A stretch of DNA of 31,054 nt from TWA4 sp034086685 (GTDB lineage: Bacteria > Bacillota > Clostridia > Lachnospirales > Lachnospiraceae): assembly GCA_034086685.1 (NCBI GenBank), contig JAXDZY010000031.1:1-31054 (forward strand), in the 5' to 3' direction. The notes beneath the pieces were generated by a model. The model saw only the letters and a program-made list of their open reading frames with translations. It made no database searches and had not been told where the DNA came from. A program made the position numbers and the translations under genes. Of this stretch, positions 7,301 through 16,223 are shown piece by piece (the stretch's first letter is position 1; each line of letters starts with the position of its first letter).

Positions 7301-8382
7301 TATTTTCTGCCTCCCTTCGCACTCTTCTTTTGAAGCAGAGCAGGAATCTGTTCCGTTACAATTCCCACGATACCGCCCTTGAAGAACAGAATAACTACAA
7401 CAAACAGAGCACCGATAATATACTGCCAGATTTCAACCAGAGAACCGGAACTCAGATTGTACTCACACAGATTGACCAGAAATGCACCGATCACCGCACC
7501 GATGAGAGTACCGCGGCCGCCGATGGCAACCCAGATAACCATGGTCACGGAATAGGAAATAGTCATCTGGGTCGGTGTGATGGAACCATTCAGATTTACA
7601 AACAGCGCTCCTGCAAGAGCCGCATACACGGCAGACAGAATATACACCACATTTTTATAACGGCTTACACAATAACCTGAAAAATAGGTACGGTTTTCTC
7701 CATCACGGATTGCGATCAGCAGCTTACCGAATTTTCTCGATACCAGAAAGCTGGAAAGTGCATAAACCACCATCAGCACCACCAGGGTTATATAGAACAA
7801 TGCAATAAGATTCCCCTGATTTTTTGGTCCTTTGATGCTGCCCAACAGTGATTTGATTTCCGTGATACCTACATTTCCGTTCGTGTAAGGCGACAGAGCA
7901 ATAAACAGCGAATAAGCCGCCCAGGTCAGAGCCTGTGAAATAATGGAGAAATATACCCCCTTTACACGGCTTTTAAAAATAAAGTAACCGAGAATTCCGG
8001 CCAGAGCACCGGGTATCAGCAGCATAAAAATTAATGTATTGGGCAGATATCTGAACATTCTCCAGATAGCCGGCAGTTCTGTAAGTCCGCCCACCTGCAT
8101 GAAATCCGTAATTTTTCCGCCGGTTGCCTGAAGTTTCAGATACATTCCCATCCCATAGGCACCCAGTGCAAAATAAAGTCCATGACCAAGGCTGAGGATT
8201 CCTGTATACCCCCAGATCAGATCCAGCCCGATGGCCACCATGGCAAAACACATACATTTTGCCAGATACAATACAGTTGTACTTTTTATCATATCAGCCT
8301 GCAAAAGCAGCGGCATCACACCCAGTATGATGACAATGATACCAAAGCAGACATTTTTTCCGTTTTTCTTAATCAGATTCAT
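7300..8382 (-). CDS. urtC: Urea ABC transporter permease UrtC
   Basis: A 360-residue membrane permease of the LivM class with about nine hydrophobic segments. The conserved core GLDLIWGYTGILSLGHGLYF then ALGAYGMGMYLKL (about residues 52-86) and the later GGRGTLIGAVIGAFLV (about 288-303) are diagnostic of UrtC, as is the long loop between helices near residues 85-110. With UrtB it forms the membrane channel. The ribosome site AAGGAGGG precedes the ATG at 8382, 14 bases after urtB. Confidence 0.93.
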   Translation of the reverse strand: MNLIKKNGKNVCFGIIVIILGVMPLLLQADMIKSTTVLYLAKCMCFAMVAIGLDLIWGYTGILSLGHGLYFALGAYGMGMYLKLQATGGKITDFMQVGGLTELPAIWRMFRYLPNTLIFMLLIPGALAGILGYFIFKSRVKGVYFSIISQALTWAAYSLFIALSPYTNGNVGITEIKSLLGSIKGPKNQGNLIALFYITLVVLMVVYALSSFLVSRKFGKLLIAIRDGENRTYFSGYCVSRYKNVVYILSAVYAALAGALFVNLNGSITPTQMTISYSVTMVIWVAIGGRGTLIGAVIGAFLVNLCEYNLSSGSLVEIWQYIIGALFVVVILFFKGGIVGIVTEQIPALLQKKSAKGGRK

Positions 8383-8396
8383 AAACTCTGCCCTCC

Positions 8397-9293
8397 TTAT
8401 TCATCCAGCGAACGTGATCTTACCACAAACAGTCCCTGAGGCTTTTTCTGCAGGAAAATAATGATAATAATCAATACGATTGCCTTCGCAATAGAGGCAG
8501 AAGTAAATTTTTCAAATAATATGCTGGCAAAACCAATGATTCCCGAGCCGAATACCGTACCCAGCAGCTTGCCAACACCGCCCAGAACAACGGCCATAAA
8601 AGAATTGACAATGTAACTCTGGCCCACTGTAGAATCAATGGAACCAAGCAGTGCCACAGAACATCCGGCAATTCCCGCCAGCCCGGAGCCGATACCAAAG
8701 GTTACACTGTCGACTTTTCTTGTATTGATTCCCATGCACTGTGCCATGGGACGATTCTGCATGGTAGCACGCATCTGTGCACCAAAATTGGATTTATACA
8801 TGACAAACCACACGATCAGCATACACAGTCCCACCATCAGCAGAATAAACAGACGATTGTAGGAAAATGTTGTTTTTCCGATGGTCAGACCTCCGCGAAG
8901 AAAGCCCGGAGAAGTAACCAGCACACCCTGTGTGCCGAAAATCGTTCTGGCCGCCTGCTGCAGGATCAGACTGATACCCCATGTGGCCAGAAGGCTGTCC
9001 ATTTCCCTGCCGTACAAACGGGAAATAACCAGCTTTTCCAGAAGAACTCCAAATAAAAATGTAATTGCAAATGCTGCAATGATTGCTGCAAAATAATACA
9101 GATCAAACACGCTCTCCGGCAGATATTCAAGAAAAATCTGCTGAGTAATATAGGTCACATATGCACCCATCATCAGAAACTCTCCATGAGCCATATTGAT
9201 AACCCTCATCAGACCAAAGGTAATTGCCAGGCCCAATGATGTCAGAAGAATAATCGAGCTTAAACTCAGACCATTAAACAATGTACCAACCAT
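8397..9293 (-). CDS. urtB: Urea ABC transporter permease UrtB
   Basis: A 298-residue LivH-class permease. It opens with LFNGLSLSSIILLTSLGLAI and carries the family motif RVINMAHGEFLMMGAYV (about residues 30-46), then GVLVTSPGFLRGG and FMAVVLGGVGKLLGTV, the UrtB/LivH coupling segment. Forms the heterodimeric urea channel with UrtC. The ATG at 9293 has the ribosome site GAGGTTAG. It follows urtA after 108 bases that hold a hairpin, so it is probably expressed by read-through from the urtA promoter at a lower level than urtA. Confidence 0.93.
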   Translation of the reverse strand: MVGTLFNGLSLSSIILLTSLGLAITFGLMRVINMAHGEFLMMGAYVTYITQQIFLEYLPESVFDLYYFAAIIAAFAITFLFGVLLEKLVISRLYGREMDSLLATWGISLILQQAARTIFGTQGVLVTSPGFLRGGLTIGKTTFSYNRLFILLMVGLCMLIVWFVMYKSNFGAQMRATMQNRPMAQCMGINTRKVDSVTFGIGSGLAGIAGCSVALLGSIDSTVGQSYIVNSFMAVVLGGVGKLLGTVFGSGIIGFASILFEKFTSASIAKAIVLIIIIIFLQKKPQGLFVVRSRSLDE

Positions 9294-9332
9294 AAACTAA
9301 CCTCTTTCATCTCAAAATTCATATTACGCAAA

Positions 9333-9375
9333 ATGGCATACGGGGCGACCCTCCATCGGGCCCTCAGTATGCCAT
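9333..9375 (-). terminator. Partial terminator or mRNA hairpin after urtA
   Basis: ATGGCATAC (9333-9341) pairs exactly with GTATGCCAT (9367-9375), and GGGG and CCCTC extend the stem inward. On the minus strand it is followed by only TTTTG. A leaky hairpin after the binding-protein gene is common in ABC operons and raises the ratio of binding protein to permease. Confidence 0.55.
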
Positions 9376-9401
9376 TCTGCAGTTTTAATTCAATCCAGTC
9401 T

Positions 9402-10643
9402 TTATTCCAGCGGCTGAACACCGGCTTCAACAGCCCATTCATATGTTTTCAGGTACGGATCGGGCTCCACAGCCTTATCGGTTGCATAAATCTCATAGAT
9501 TTTTCCGTCTTCATTTACCTGTCCGATACGAACCGGCTTGGAAATATGATGATTTTCACCATTTACAGTAATTGTTCCCTCAGGAGCTTCAATCGACAGT
9601 CCATCCACTGCCTCAAGAATATCTTCCACATCTGTGCTTCCTGCCTTCTCACATGCTGCAGCCCACATATAAACTGCATCGTAGCCGGCTTCTGCCGGAT
9701 CGGATGTTACGCGGTCACTGCCGTATGCTTCCTGATAAGCTTTAACAAATTCTGCATTTCTTTCAGTGTCGGTTGTCATATAATAATTCCAGGATACCAT
9801 GTGTCCCTTCAGAATATCTGCTCCGATGGTTGCAACCTCTTCTTCTGCAATGGAGAAGGACATGGTCATGATATCGTCTGAAGTATAGTTCTTCTCAGCC
9901 ATCTGCTTAAAGAATGATACATTGCCGGTACCATTCAGTGTATTGATGATTACATCCGGCTTTGCAGCTTCGATTTTTGAAATAATGGAGGAAAAATCGG
10001 TCTGCTCCATGTCTGCATACTCTTCACCTACTACCTGAACACCTGCTGCTTCACACTGAGCATTGATGATCATATTAGCTGTTCTGGGGAATACATAATC
10101 TGAACCCAGCAGGAAAAATTTCTTATAACCCTGCTCGATCAGGTACTCAATGGCAGGAACAATCTGCTGGTTGGGCGCTGCACCCATGTACATGATATTG
10201 GAAGATGATTCCATGCCCTCATACTGTACGGGATACCATAAAAGATTTTCATAATCTTCAAAAACAGATTTAACTGCTTTTCTTGATGATGAAGTCCAGC
10301 ATCCGAATACGGTTGCCACTTCATCGTCAACAATCAGTTTTTCTGCTTTCGTTGCAAATGTAGAGGGATCCGATGCGCCGTCTTCTTCCACATATTCGAT
10401 CTGACGTCCCAGTACACCGCCGGCCTCATTTATTTCATTGATGGCCAGAACCTCTGCGTCCCTTACAGACACCTCACTGATGGCCATGGACCCTGTCAGT
10501 GAATGGAGAATACCTACTTTAATGGGTTCGCTGCTGTCTTCTGAACCGGAACCTGATCCGCCTCCGCATGCAGTTGCTGCAAAAACCATCACACCGGCAA
10601 GCGCGGCACACATGATTCTTTTTAATACACATTTACTTCTCAT
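9402..10643 (-). CDS. urtA: Urea ABC transporter substrate-binding lipoprotein UrtA
   Basis: A 413-residue binding protein. A lipoprotein signal peptide runs from residue 1 to 25 with lipobox ATAC, so Cys26 would be lipidated, followed by a Gly/Ser linker. The mature part begins IKVGILHSLTGSMAISE. It contains FGCWTSSSRKAVKSVFE, LLWYPVQYEGMESS and FLLGSDYVFPRTAN, all highly characteristic of UrtA rather than of amino-acid-binding LivJ relatives. It captures urea outside the membrane and hands it to UrtBC. The ATG at 10643 has the ribosome site GAGGAGGAAGAGG. It has its own strong promoter (10809-10837) and a leader containing a terminator, so this is the regulated first gene of the urt operon. 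Confidence 0.95.
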   Translation of the reverse strand: MRSKCVLKRIMCAALAGVMVFAATACGGGSGSGSEDSSEPIKVGILHSLTGSMAISEVSVRDAEVLAINEINEAGGVLGRQIEYVEEDGASDPSTFATKAEKLIVDDEVATVFGCWTSSSRKAVKSVFEDYENLLWYPVQYEGMESSSNIMYMGAAPNQQIVPAIEYLIEQGYKKFFLLGSDYVFPRTANMIINAQCEAAGVQVVGEEYADMEQTDFSSIISKIEAAKPDVIINTLNGTGNVSFFKQMAEKNYTSDDIMTMSFSIAEEEVATIGADILKGHMVSWNYYMTTDTERNAEFVKAYQEAYGSDRVTSDPAEAGYDAVYMWAAACEKAGSTDVEDILEAVDGLSIEAPEGTITVNGENHHISKPVRIGQVNEDGKIYEIYATDKAVEPDPYLKTYEWAVEAGVQPLE

Positions 10644-10752
10644 AACCTCTTCCTCCTCATAATCCGGTAAAATAATTCTGTCCTGCAGGAAATAGTCAGA
10701 TTTTGCAGCTGCTCAGAATCAGGCTGAACAGATGCCGGGATTTTCATAATAT

Positions 10753-10796
10753 AAAAAAGGAGCCGCCACAGAAAGCTTCTGTGCACGACTCCTTTG
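10753..10796 (-). terminator. Intrinsic terminator in the urtA leader
   Basis: On the minus strand AAAGGAG and CTCCTTT (arms 10789-10795 and 10756-10762) enclose a second helix, CACAGAA/TTCTGTG, followed by a run of six T. The structure begins only about 7 bases after the predicted start of the urtA transcript and ends about 110 bases before the urtA ATG. It would stop most transcripts unless bypassed, so it looks like an attenuator. An 18-codon open frame (MTKESCTEAFCGGSFFIL, from ATG at 10800) runs right across it. Confidence 0.75.
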
Positions 10797-10808
10797 TCAT
10801 ATGTGCGG

Positions 10809-10837
10809 ATTATAACAGGAGGTTTCAGGTCTGTCAA
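10809..10837 (-). promoter_or_regulatory. Perfect sigma-A promoter of the urt operon
   Basis: On the minus strand TTGACA (10832-10837), a 17-base spacer, and TATAAT (10809-10814): an exact consensus match at optimal spacing. The predicted start is near 10802, giving a leader of about 160 bases before urtA. Such a strong promoter needs downstream or upstream control to be regulated. Both a leader terminator and an adjoining palindrome are present. Confidence 0.85.
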
Positions 10838-10861
10838 GGTAAAAAAGTCTATTTTTTACCT
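10837..10861. promoter_or_regulatory. Palindrome touching the -35 of the urtA promoter
   Basis: AGGTAAAAAA (10837-10846) and TTTTTTACCT (10852-10861) are perfect inverted repeats with a 5-base spacer. The palindrome shares its last base with the -35 element, so it is well placed as an operator for an activator or repressor of urea uptake. A secondary role as a terminator for the gene to the right is possible. I do not recognise the site as that of a known nitrogen regulator. Confidence 0.45.
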
Positions 10862-10902
10862 GTCGAAATAACGATTTGTTAGAAAATAATATTCATTTCA
10901 TT

Positions 10903-10964
10903 ATTTTTACAATTTTTTATGTTTTATCTTACAAAACATAAAAAATACACTTTTTTGTAAAAAT
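10903..10964. terminator. Large AT-rich palindrome at the end of the galactosidase operon
   Basis: A perfect 13-base stem, TTTTTTATGTTTT (10913-10925) with AAAACATAAAAAA (10933-10945), is enclosed by a second 10-base pair, ATTTTTACAA (10903-10912) with TTGTAAAAAT (10955-10964). It begins 3 bases beyond the GH42 stop. It is the likely terminator of the galactoside operon and marks the junction with the urt operon. Confidence 0.55.
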
Positions 10965-10966
10965 CA

Positions 10967-13018
10967 TCATCCCTGTTTTTCTTTTTTCAGTACCACAGTA
11001 TTAAATCTCTGAAGGATCACTTCTTTATCTGTCTGCGCCTCTTTACTTCTGAAAATCACATGAAAGCCTTCTTTTTCTGCACAAAAAGGCAGTCTGACCT
11101 CCTCCTGATTAAAGTTCTGAATAAAAATATACACGGCATCATTATTTTCCCTTGCTGCAACCTCCACTCCTGCCGGAACAGAACAGGGAATCGGTGATTT
11201 CAGACCTGCATCCGCACACAGAATCGAATAAAAATCATCATAAAAGCTCTGCTGTGCATCCGCGCACACATAATAAGCCTTTCCTTTTCCGTATTTATTT
11301 ACCGTCAGTGCAGGCGTTCCTTTATAGAAATCCTCACCGTATACCATGAGAACCTCAGCAGTTTTCACATCCACCAGCTGGCAGAGATTTCCGCATGCGT
11401 ACTCTCCTGTCATCATGCTTCCCTCCACAGGGCAAAGGCGGTTGCTTTCTTCGTCATACAGACTGTCAATTTCCGTGCTTCGAAGCCCCATCACATCCAT
11501 CAGTCCTCCGGGAGTCCCCCCCAGCACGCAGAGATCATTTTCATCCACCACACCACTCCAGTACGTCATGATGAAAATGCCTCCATCCTGCACGAATCTT
11601 CTGACCTTCTCTTCAAATCCTGCCCGGAACATGTAAAGCATGGGGGCTGCCACAATCTGATACCCATCCAGGGATTTTTCCATATCCACCAGATCCACAT
11701 TCAGTCCCTGTCTGCGGAAAGCGGCATACGATTTCTGTACGGTTTCCTTATAGAACATTCCCCTGTTTCGCGGCCCCTGTGATTCCTCCACAGCCCACCG
11801 GTTTTCCCAGTCATAGACCACTGCCGCCTGAACCTTCGTATCTGTATTGCAGCACTCTTCAAGCGCCATCAGATCCTCTCCCACTTCACAGCACTCCCGG
11901 TAAGTCCTGTCATCTTCTTTTCCATAGTGATCAATAACTGCACCATGAAACTTCTCAAATCCGCCTCTTCCCTTTCGAATCTGGAAATACAGAACACTGT
12001 CGGAACCATGAGCAACCGCCTGCAGGGAAGCTGCCTCCAGCATACCCGGACGTTTTAATTTACTGACAGACTGCCAGTTCGTGGGACCCGGACAGGATTC
12101 CATCAAAAGAAACGGCCGGTTTTTCATCGATCTCATCATATCATGCTGCATGGCCGTATCCATGGCCGTCAACGCTTCCGGCCCTTTATGCCAGGTGGGA
12201 TAACTGTCCCAGCTGACCACATCCACATACTGAGCAAATTTAAAATAATTATAATCCTTAAAATCATACATGAAATTAGTGGTCACCGGCTTTTTCGCCC
12301 CCGCGTCTTTAAGAGCATCCACTTCTTTTCTGTAAAAATCAATCACCTGATCCGTTACAAAACGTCTCCAGTCCAGATACAGACCGTGAATTGAATTCTC
12401 ACCGTGTACCATGGGCGGCTCGATCTGTTCAAAGCTGTCATAGGTATGACTCCAGAATGCGGTACACCATTTACGGTTTACTTCCTCAATGGAACTGTAA
12501 CGTTTCCGCATCCATCCCCGGAAAGCCTCCTGACACAGCGGACAGTAACAGTCTTTTCCATATTCATTTGACACATGCCACATGATAACACCCGGATGGG
12601 AATCAAACCTGGCAGCCAGTGCCTGATTCATCTGTCTCACCTTGCGCCGGTAAGCCGGTGAAGTATAGCAGTGATTGTGACGCACTCCGAACATATCCCT
12701 GCTGCCGTCGGCATTAACACGAAGCACTTCCGGGTAATGATCAGCCAGCCAGTGCGGTCTTGCGCCGGAAGGAGTCGCCAGATTGACACAGATTCCGTTT
12801 TCATACAGGTGATCAATGATTTTTTCCAGCCAGTCGAAATCATAAACACCTTCCTGCGGTTCCAGCCTGGACCAGGCAAAAATACCTACCGAAACCGTAT
12901 TGATATGGGCCTTTTTCATCATCCGGATATCTTCCTCCAGAATATCCGGATGTTCCAGCCACTGATCGGGGTTATAATCCCCACCGTATAATAAATGATC
13001 AAATTTTACTCCATCCAT
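10967..13018 (-). CDS. GH42 beta-galactosidase
   Basis: A 683-residue glycoside hydrolase family 42 enzyme that releases galactose from beta-galactosides. The N-terminal TIM barrel begins YGGDYNPDQWLEHP (residues 11-24). The acid/base Glu152 lies in WHVSNEYG, and the nucleophile Glu307 in PFLLMESCPG. Cys117, Cys157, Cys159 and Cys162 match the structural zinc cluster of the family. The trimerisation domain and C-terminal beta domain follow, giving the full usual length. There is no signal peptide, so it acts in the cytoplasm on imported oligosaccharides. The ATG at 13018 has a modest GGAG site 11 bases away. It follows the GH2 gene by 76 bases and is the last gene of the operon. Such enzymes often prefer galacto-oligosaccharides or arabinogalactan fragments over lactose. 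Confidence 0.93.
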   Translation of the reverse strand: MDGVKFDHLLYGGDYNPDQWLEHPDILEEDIRMMKKAHINTVSVGIFAWSRLEPQEGVYDFDWLEKIIDHLYENGICVNLATPSGARPHWLADHYPEVLRVNADGSRDMFGVRHNHCYTSPAYRRKVRQMNQALAARFDSHPGVIMWHVSNEYGKDCYCPLCQEAFRGWMRKRYSSIEEVNRKWCTAFWSHTYDSFEQIEPPMVHGENSIHGLYLDWRRFVTDQVIDFYRKEVDALKDAGAKKPVTTNFMYDFKDYNYFKFAQYVDVVSWDSYPTWHKGPEALTAMDTAMQHDMMRSMKNRPFLLMESCPGPTNWQSVSKLKRPGMLEAASLQAVAHGSDSVLYFQIRKGRGGFEKFHGAVIDHYGKEDDRTYRECCEVGEDLMALEECCNTDTKVQAAVVYDWENRWAVEESQGPRNRGMFYKETVQKSYAAFRRQGLNVDLVDMEKSLDGYQIVAAPMLYMFRAGFEEKVRRFVQDGGIFIMTYWSGVVDENDLCVLGGTPGGLMDVMGLRSTEIDSLYDEESNRLCPVEGSMMTGEYACGNLCQLVDVKTAEVLMVYGEDFYKGTPALTVNKYGKGKAYYVCADAQQSFYDDFYSILCADAGLKSPIPCSVPAGVEVAARENNDAVYIFIQNFNQEEVRLPFCAEKEGFHVIFRSKEAQTDKEVILQRFNTVVLKKEKQG

Positions 13019-13094
13019 CTCACACTACTCTCCGTACCCTTAAAATATTACTTTCCCTGACATTTCCCTGTAAATTCCCTCAAAAACAACGGAT

Positions 13095-16000
13095 TCAGAT
13101 TCCTTTAAAACTGAATGTAAATTCCAGCTTTCTGCTGATATCGATCAGATATTCTTCATGTGTCCTTGCACCCCAGGAATCATCACCTGCAATTCCCATC
13201 TGCTGCTTCGCCACCCGGATAACCGTATAATGTACCGGAGGCAGTTCATAGGGATGTGCTGCATTTTCCATTTCAAACGGTGTATACGGCAGCGCACAGA
13301 AACTGAGATTGTCACCGGAAATCATCAGTCCTCTGCCCCTTTTATCCGTAATTTTTGCATAACGTACCCCGATTTTATTGCCGCATTCCTGAGGAACCAG
13401 GTATTTTGCCATATTATCTTTCACTTTATTTCGATAAATGCCCAGCTTCGCGCCTTTACAGCGATCCACATAGGTTTCTTCAGGTCCCAGCCCATACCAT
13501 TCTATTCTATCATAGTCCGCACCTGTTTTAAACATAACACCAAACTCCGGCATATCCCCCAGTTCCTTCACAGGATCATAGGAAAGGGTTACTTTCACCT
13601 CGCCATCCGCGTAAACTGCATAGGAAAGACTGCATACAGCTGCCGGTACCGCAGGAAGATCATAACAGTACGTTACAATCACACAGTTCTCTTTTTCTTC
13701 CACCACAGGACGATATTCTTTACGCGGATCCACAGGACTGATACAGGACGCATACTGACTGGCCAGTTTCCACTGTCCATAACGTGCAGGCATCTGATTG
13801 CCCCGGTCATTATCCACAGGCGCTCTCCAGAAATTCGGACCGGGAATCGTTTCAATCATCTCTTTTCCCGCGTATTTATAAGAAACCAGCCCGCCCTTCA
13901 GCATGGAAAAAATCACGGAAAATCCTTCCCCCGTAACTCCCACACAGTCACGTCCCATCTGAAGATCCGGTTTTCCGGTCTTTTTTACACTGACCGGGTC
14001 GTTCTTATACACGTACTGTCCGAAAGCCACTTCATGACCTGCTTTTGCCCAGATCGTATCATGTTTCAAACGGAACGATACAGTAATGCAGTATTCCCCG
14101 GGCTCCCGCACTTCTTCCACCGGCAGTTCATATATTTTTTCGGAAAGAGGCTCCACATCAGTGAGAAGCTCCGCCTTCTGTACAAAAACTCCTTCCTTTT
14201 CCAGCAATACAACACATCTGAATCCGGAAGTATTTACAAACAGGTTTTTATTGATGACCTTCACACTGTTCCTGTCCACAACCGCCGTAATATTCTGGTA
14301 ATTGAATTTTACCTCCTGCATCTTCGGTGAAGGTTCCCTGTCACCTCCATAAACGATACCATTTCCGCTGAAATTATAATCAGTGGGACGTTCTCCGAAA
14401 TCTCCGCCATAAGCCTGAAATTCTTCTCCGAAACGGTTCTCTGCACTGATACTCTGGTCGATATAATCCCAGATAAATCCTCCCTGATAAAGCGGTTCCT
14501 CATCCGTCAGATCGGTATATTTATGCATGGCACCGCAGGAATTCCCCATGGCATGAGTATATTCACAGCAAATAAACGGTTTGTCTCTGTGCTCTGCCAG
14601 AAATTCCCTGATTGATGTTACACTGGGATACATCTGGCTCTCCATATCACTGGTTTCGTTATAGCGGCGGTCACGGAACACACCTTCATAATGAACGAGG
14701 CGGGTCGGATCCATCCTCCTGAAAAATTCCGACATCAGAAAAATATTATATCCGCCGAAAGATTCATTACCGCAGGACCAGATCAGAATCGATGTATGAT
14801 TCTTCTTCTGCTGATAGTGATTATTGGCACGGTCCAGCAGAATTTCTCTCCACTGAGGCAGATCACCCGGTATGACATTTTCCGGTTTCTCCATACCGGC
14901 TTCCACATGTTCCCAGGAGCCGTGACTCTCCAGATTTGTCTCTGAAATGAGATACAGACCGTATTCATCACATAAATCATAAAGAATTTTCGGGTTGGGA
15001 TAGTGACTTGTACGAATGGCATTGATATTATTCTGCTTCATCGTAATAATATCTTTCCGTATTTCCTCATCCGATACACCCCGGCCGGACAGAGAACTGA
15101 AATTATGGCGGTTCACTCCCTTAAATACAATTCGTCTGCCATTGAGCATCATCAGATGATCCTTCATCTCAAAACGGCGGAACCCGACTTTCTGAGGGAT
15201 AATTTCCAGTAAATTTTTATCTTCTCCGTAAATCCGTATTTCCAGATCGTACAGATCAGGAGTTTCCGCGCTCCACAGCTTTATATTTTTCAGTGAAAAT
15301 ACCTGAGAAACCCGCTCTGTAAGAGAAACCATTCTCTGTATGACAGTATTTTCTCCGTCCTTCAGAATAATTTCCGCGGTTCCTCCTGAAACATTACCCT
15401 CCATTTCTGCTTCTACGATCAGATCTCCATCCCTGAAATCATCAGTCAGCCGTGTACTGACCTTCAGATCCGCAGCATGGATCCGTGGAATTGTATACAG
15501 CCTGACTGAACGGTACAAACCGGAAAAACGATAAAAATCCTGATCCTCACACCAGCTTCCCGCAGTAAATTTAAAAACCTGAACAGCCAGCTTGTTTTCT
15601 CCCTCCACCAGATAATCGGTCAGTTCAAAATCATGTACACTGAACGTGTCTTCGCAATAGCCTGCAAATTTTCCGTTCAGCCAGAGTACCAGAGCACTTT
15701 CCATCCCCTCAAAGGATATAAACACCCTCTCCCCTTTCATATTATCCGGCAGTTGGAAATATTTTACATAGCTGGCAACGGGATTAAAACGTGCGGGAAC
15801 CTCTCCCTGCTCCAGCTTTTCATGGCCATCCCAGGGATACTGCACATTTACGTACTGCGGAACGTCATATCCCTCCAGCTGAATATGCCCGGGAACCCGT
15901 ATATCCGACCAGAAATGACAATCATAATCAGGACTTTCAAATCCTTTTACAGCAGCCTCATAATTGACTGCATAAGCAAATTTCCAGACACCGTCCAGAC

Positions 16001-16130
16001 TGTGCACAAAACGGCTCCTGCCGCACTTTACTTCCGCATCACTTCCGTAAAAAACATGATCCGAATGAGCAGGAACCTGATTCACACTGAAAATTTCCGG
16101 ATTTCTGATCATGTCATAATTAAAATTCAT
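13095..16130 (-). CDS. lacZ: GH2 beta-galactosidase (LacZ type)
   Basis: A 1011-residue LacZ-type enzyme, the usual length of the five-domain form. The N-terminal sugar-binding domain includes HSLDGVWKFAY, RVPGHIQLEGYDVPQYVNVQ and NPVASY. The catalytic barrel contains FKGVNRHNF. The acid/base is Glu456 in WSCGNESFGG and the nucleophile is Glu523 in CCEYTHAMGNS. The C-terminal beta-galactosidase small-chain domain includes NFWRAPVDNDRG and EWYGLGPEETYVDR. No signal peptide, so intracellular. The ATG at 16130 has a GGAGG site. It sits between the transporter and the GH42 gene, and a hairpin terminator lies just upstream, so its level is probably set separately from the transporter. Two galactosidases of different families suggest use of mixed beta-galactosides. 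Confidence 0.94.
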   Translation of the reverse strand: MNFNYDMIRNPEIFSVNQVPAHSDHVFYGSDAEVKCGRSRFVHSLDGVWKFAYAVNYEAAVKGFESPDYDCHFWSDIRVPGHIQLEGYDVPQYVNVQYPWDGHEKLEQGEVPARFNPVASYVKYFQLPDNMKGERVFISFEGMESALVLWLNGKFAGYCEDTFSVHDFELTDYLVEGENKLAVQVFKFTAGSWCEDQDFYRFSGLYRSVRLYTIPRIHAADLKVSTRLTDDFRDGDLIVEAEMEGNVSGGTAEIILKDGENTVIQRMVSLTERVSQVFSLKNIKLWSAETPDLYDLEIRIYGEDKNLLEIIPQKVGFRRFEMKDHLMMLNGRRIVFKGVNRHNFSSLSGRGVSDEEIRKDIITMKQNNINAIRTSHYPNPKILYDLCDEYGLYLISETNLESHGSWEHVEAGMEKPENVIPGDLPQWREILLDRANNHYQQKKNHTSILIWSCGNESFGGYNIFLMSEFFRRMDPTRLVHYEGVFRDRRYNETSDMESQMYPSVTSIREFLAEHRDKPFICCEYTHAMGNSCGAMHKYTDLTDEEPLYQGGFIWDYIDQSISAENRFGEEFQAYGGDFGERPTDYNFSGNGIVYGGDREPSPKMQEVKFNYQNITAVVDRNSVKVINKNLFVNTSGFRCVVLLEKEGVFVQKAELLTDVEPLSEKIYELPVEEVREPGEYCITVSFRLKHDTIWAKAGHEVAFGQYVYKNDPVSVKKTGKPDLQMGRDCVGVTGEGFSVIFSMLKGGLVSYKYAGKEMIETIPGPNFWRAPVDNDRGNQMPARYGQWKLASQYASCISPVDPRKEYRPVVEEKENCVIVTYCYDLPAVPAAVCSLSYAVYADGEVKVTLSYDPVKELGDMPEFGVMFKTGADYDRIEWYGLGPEETYVDRCKGAKLGIYRNKVKDNMAKYLVPQECGNKIGVRYAKITDKRGRGLMISGDNLSFCALPYTPFEMENAAHPYELPPVHYTVIRVAKQQMGIAGDDSWGARTHEEYLIDISRKLEFTFSFKGI

Positions 16131-16149
16131 TACTTATTTTCCTCCTGCT

Positions 16150-16178
16150 AAAAAAAGCGGATATTAAAAAATATCCGC
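16150..16178 (-). terminator. Intrinsic terminator directly upstream of the GH2 gene
   Basis: GCGGATATT (16157-16165) and AATATCCGC (16170-16178) form a perfect 9-base stem with a 4-base loop, and on the minus strand seven T follow (16150-16156). It ends about 20 bases before the GH2 ATG. It would reduce read-through from the transporter genes, or act as an attenuator of the galactosidases. Confidence 0.75.
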
Positions 16179-16223
16179 CCTTATTGATAATTTTATATCC
16201 TGTCCGATTCGAAACAGCTTATA

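Noticed and set aside
13158..14330. A 390-codon open frame on the plus strand inside the GH2 gene
   Set aside because: It is antisense to a full-length GH2 enzyme with all catalytic residues, has no ribosome site, and has Cys/His/Arg-rich composition typical of a shadow frame.
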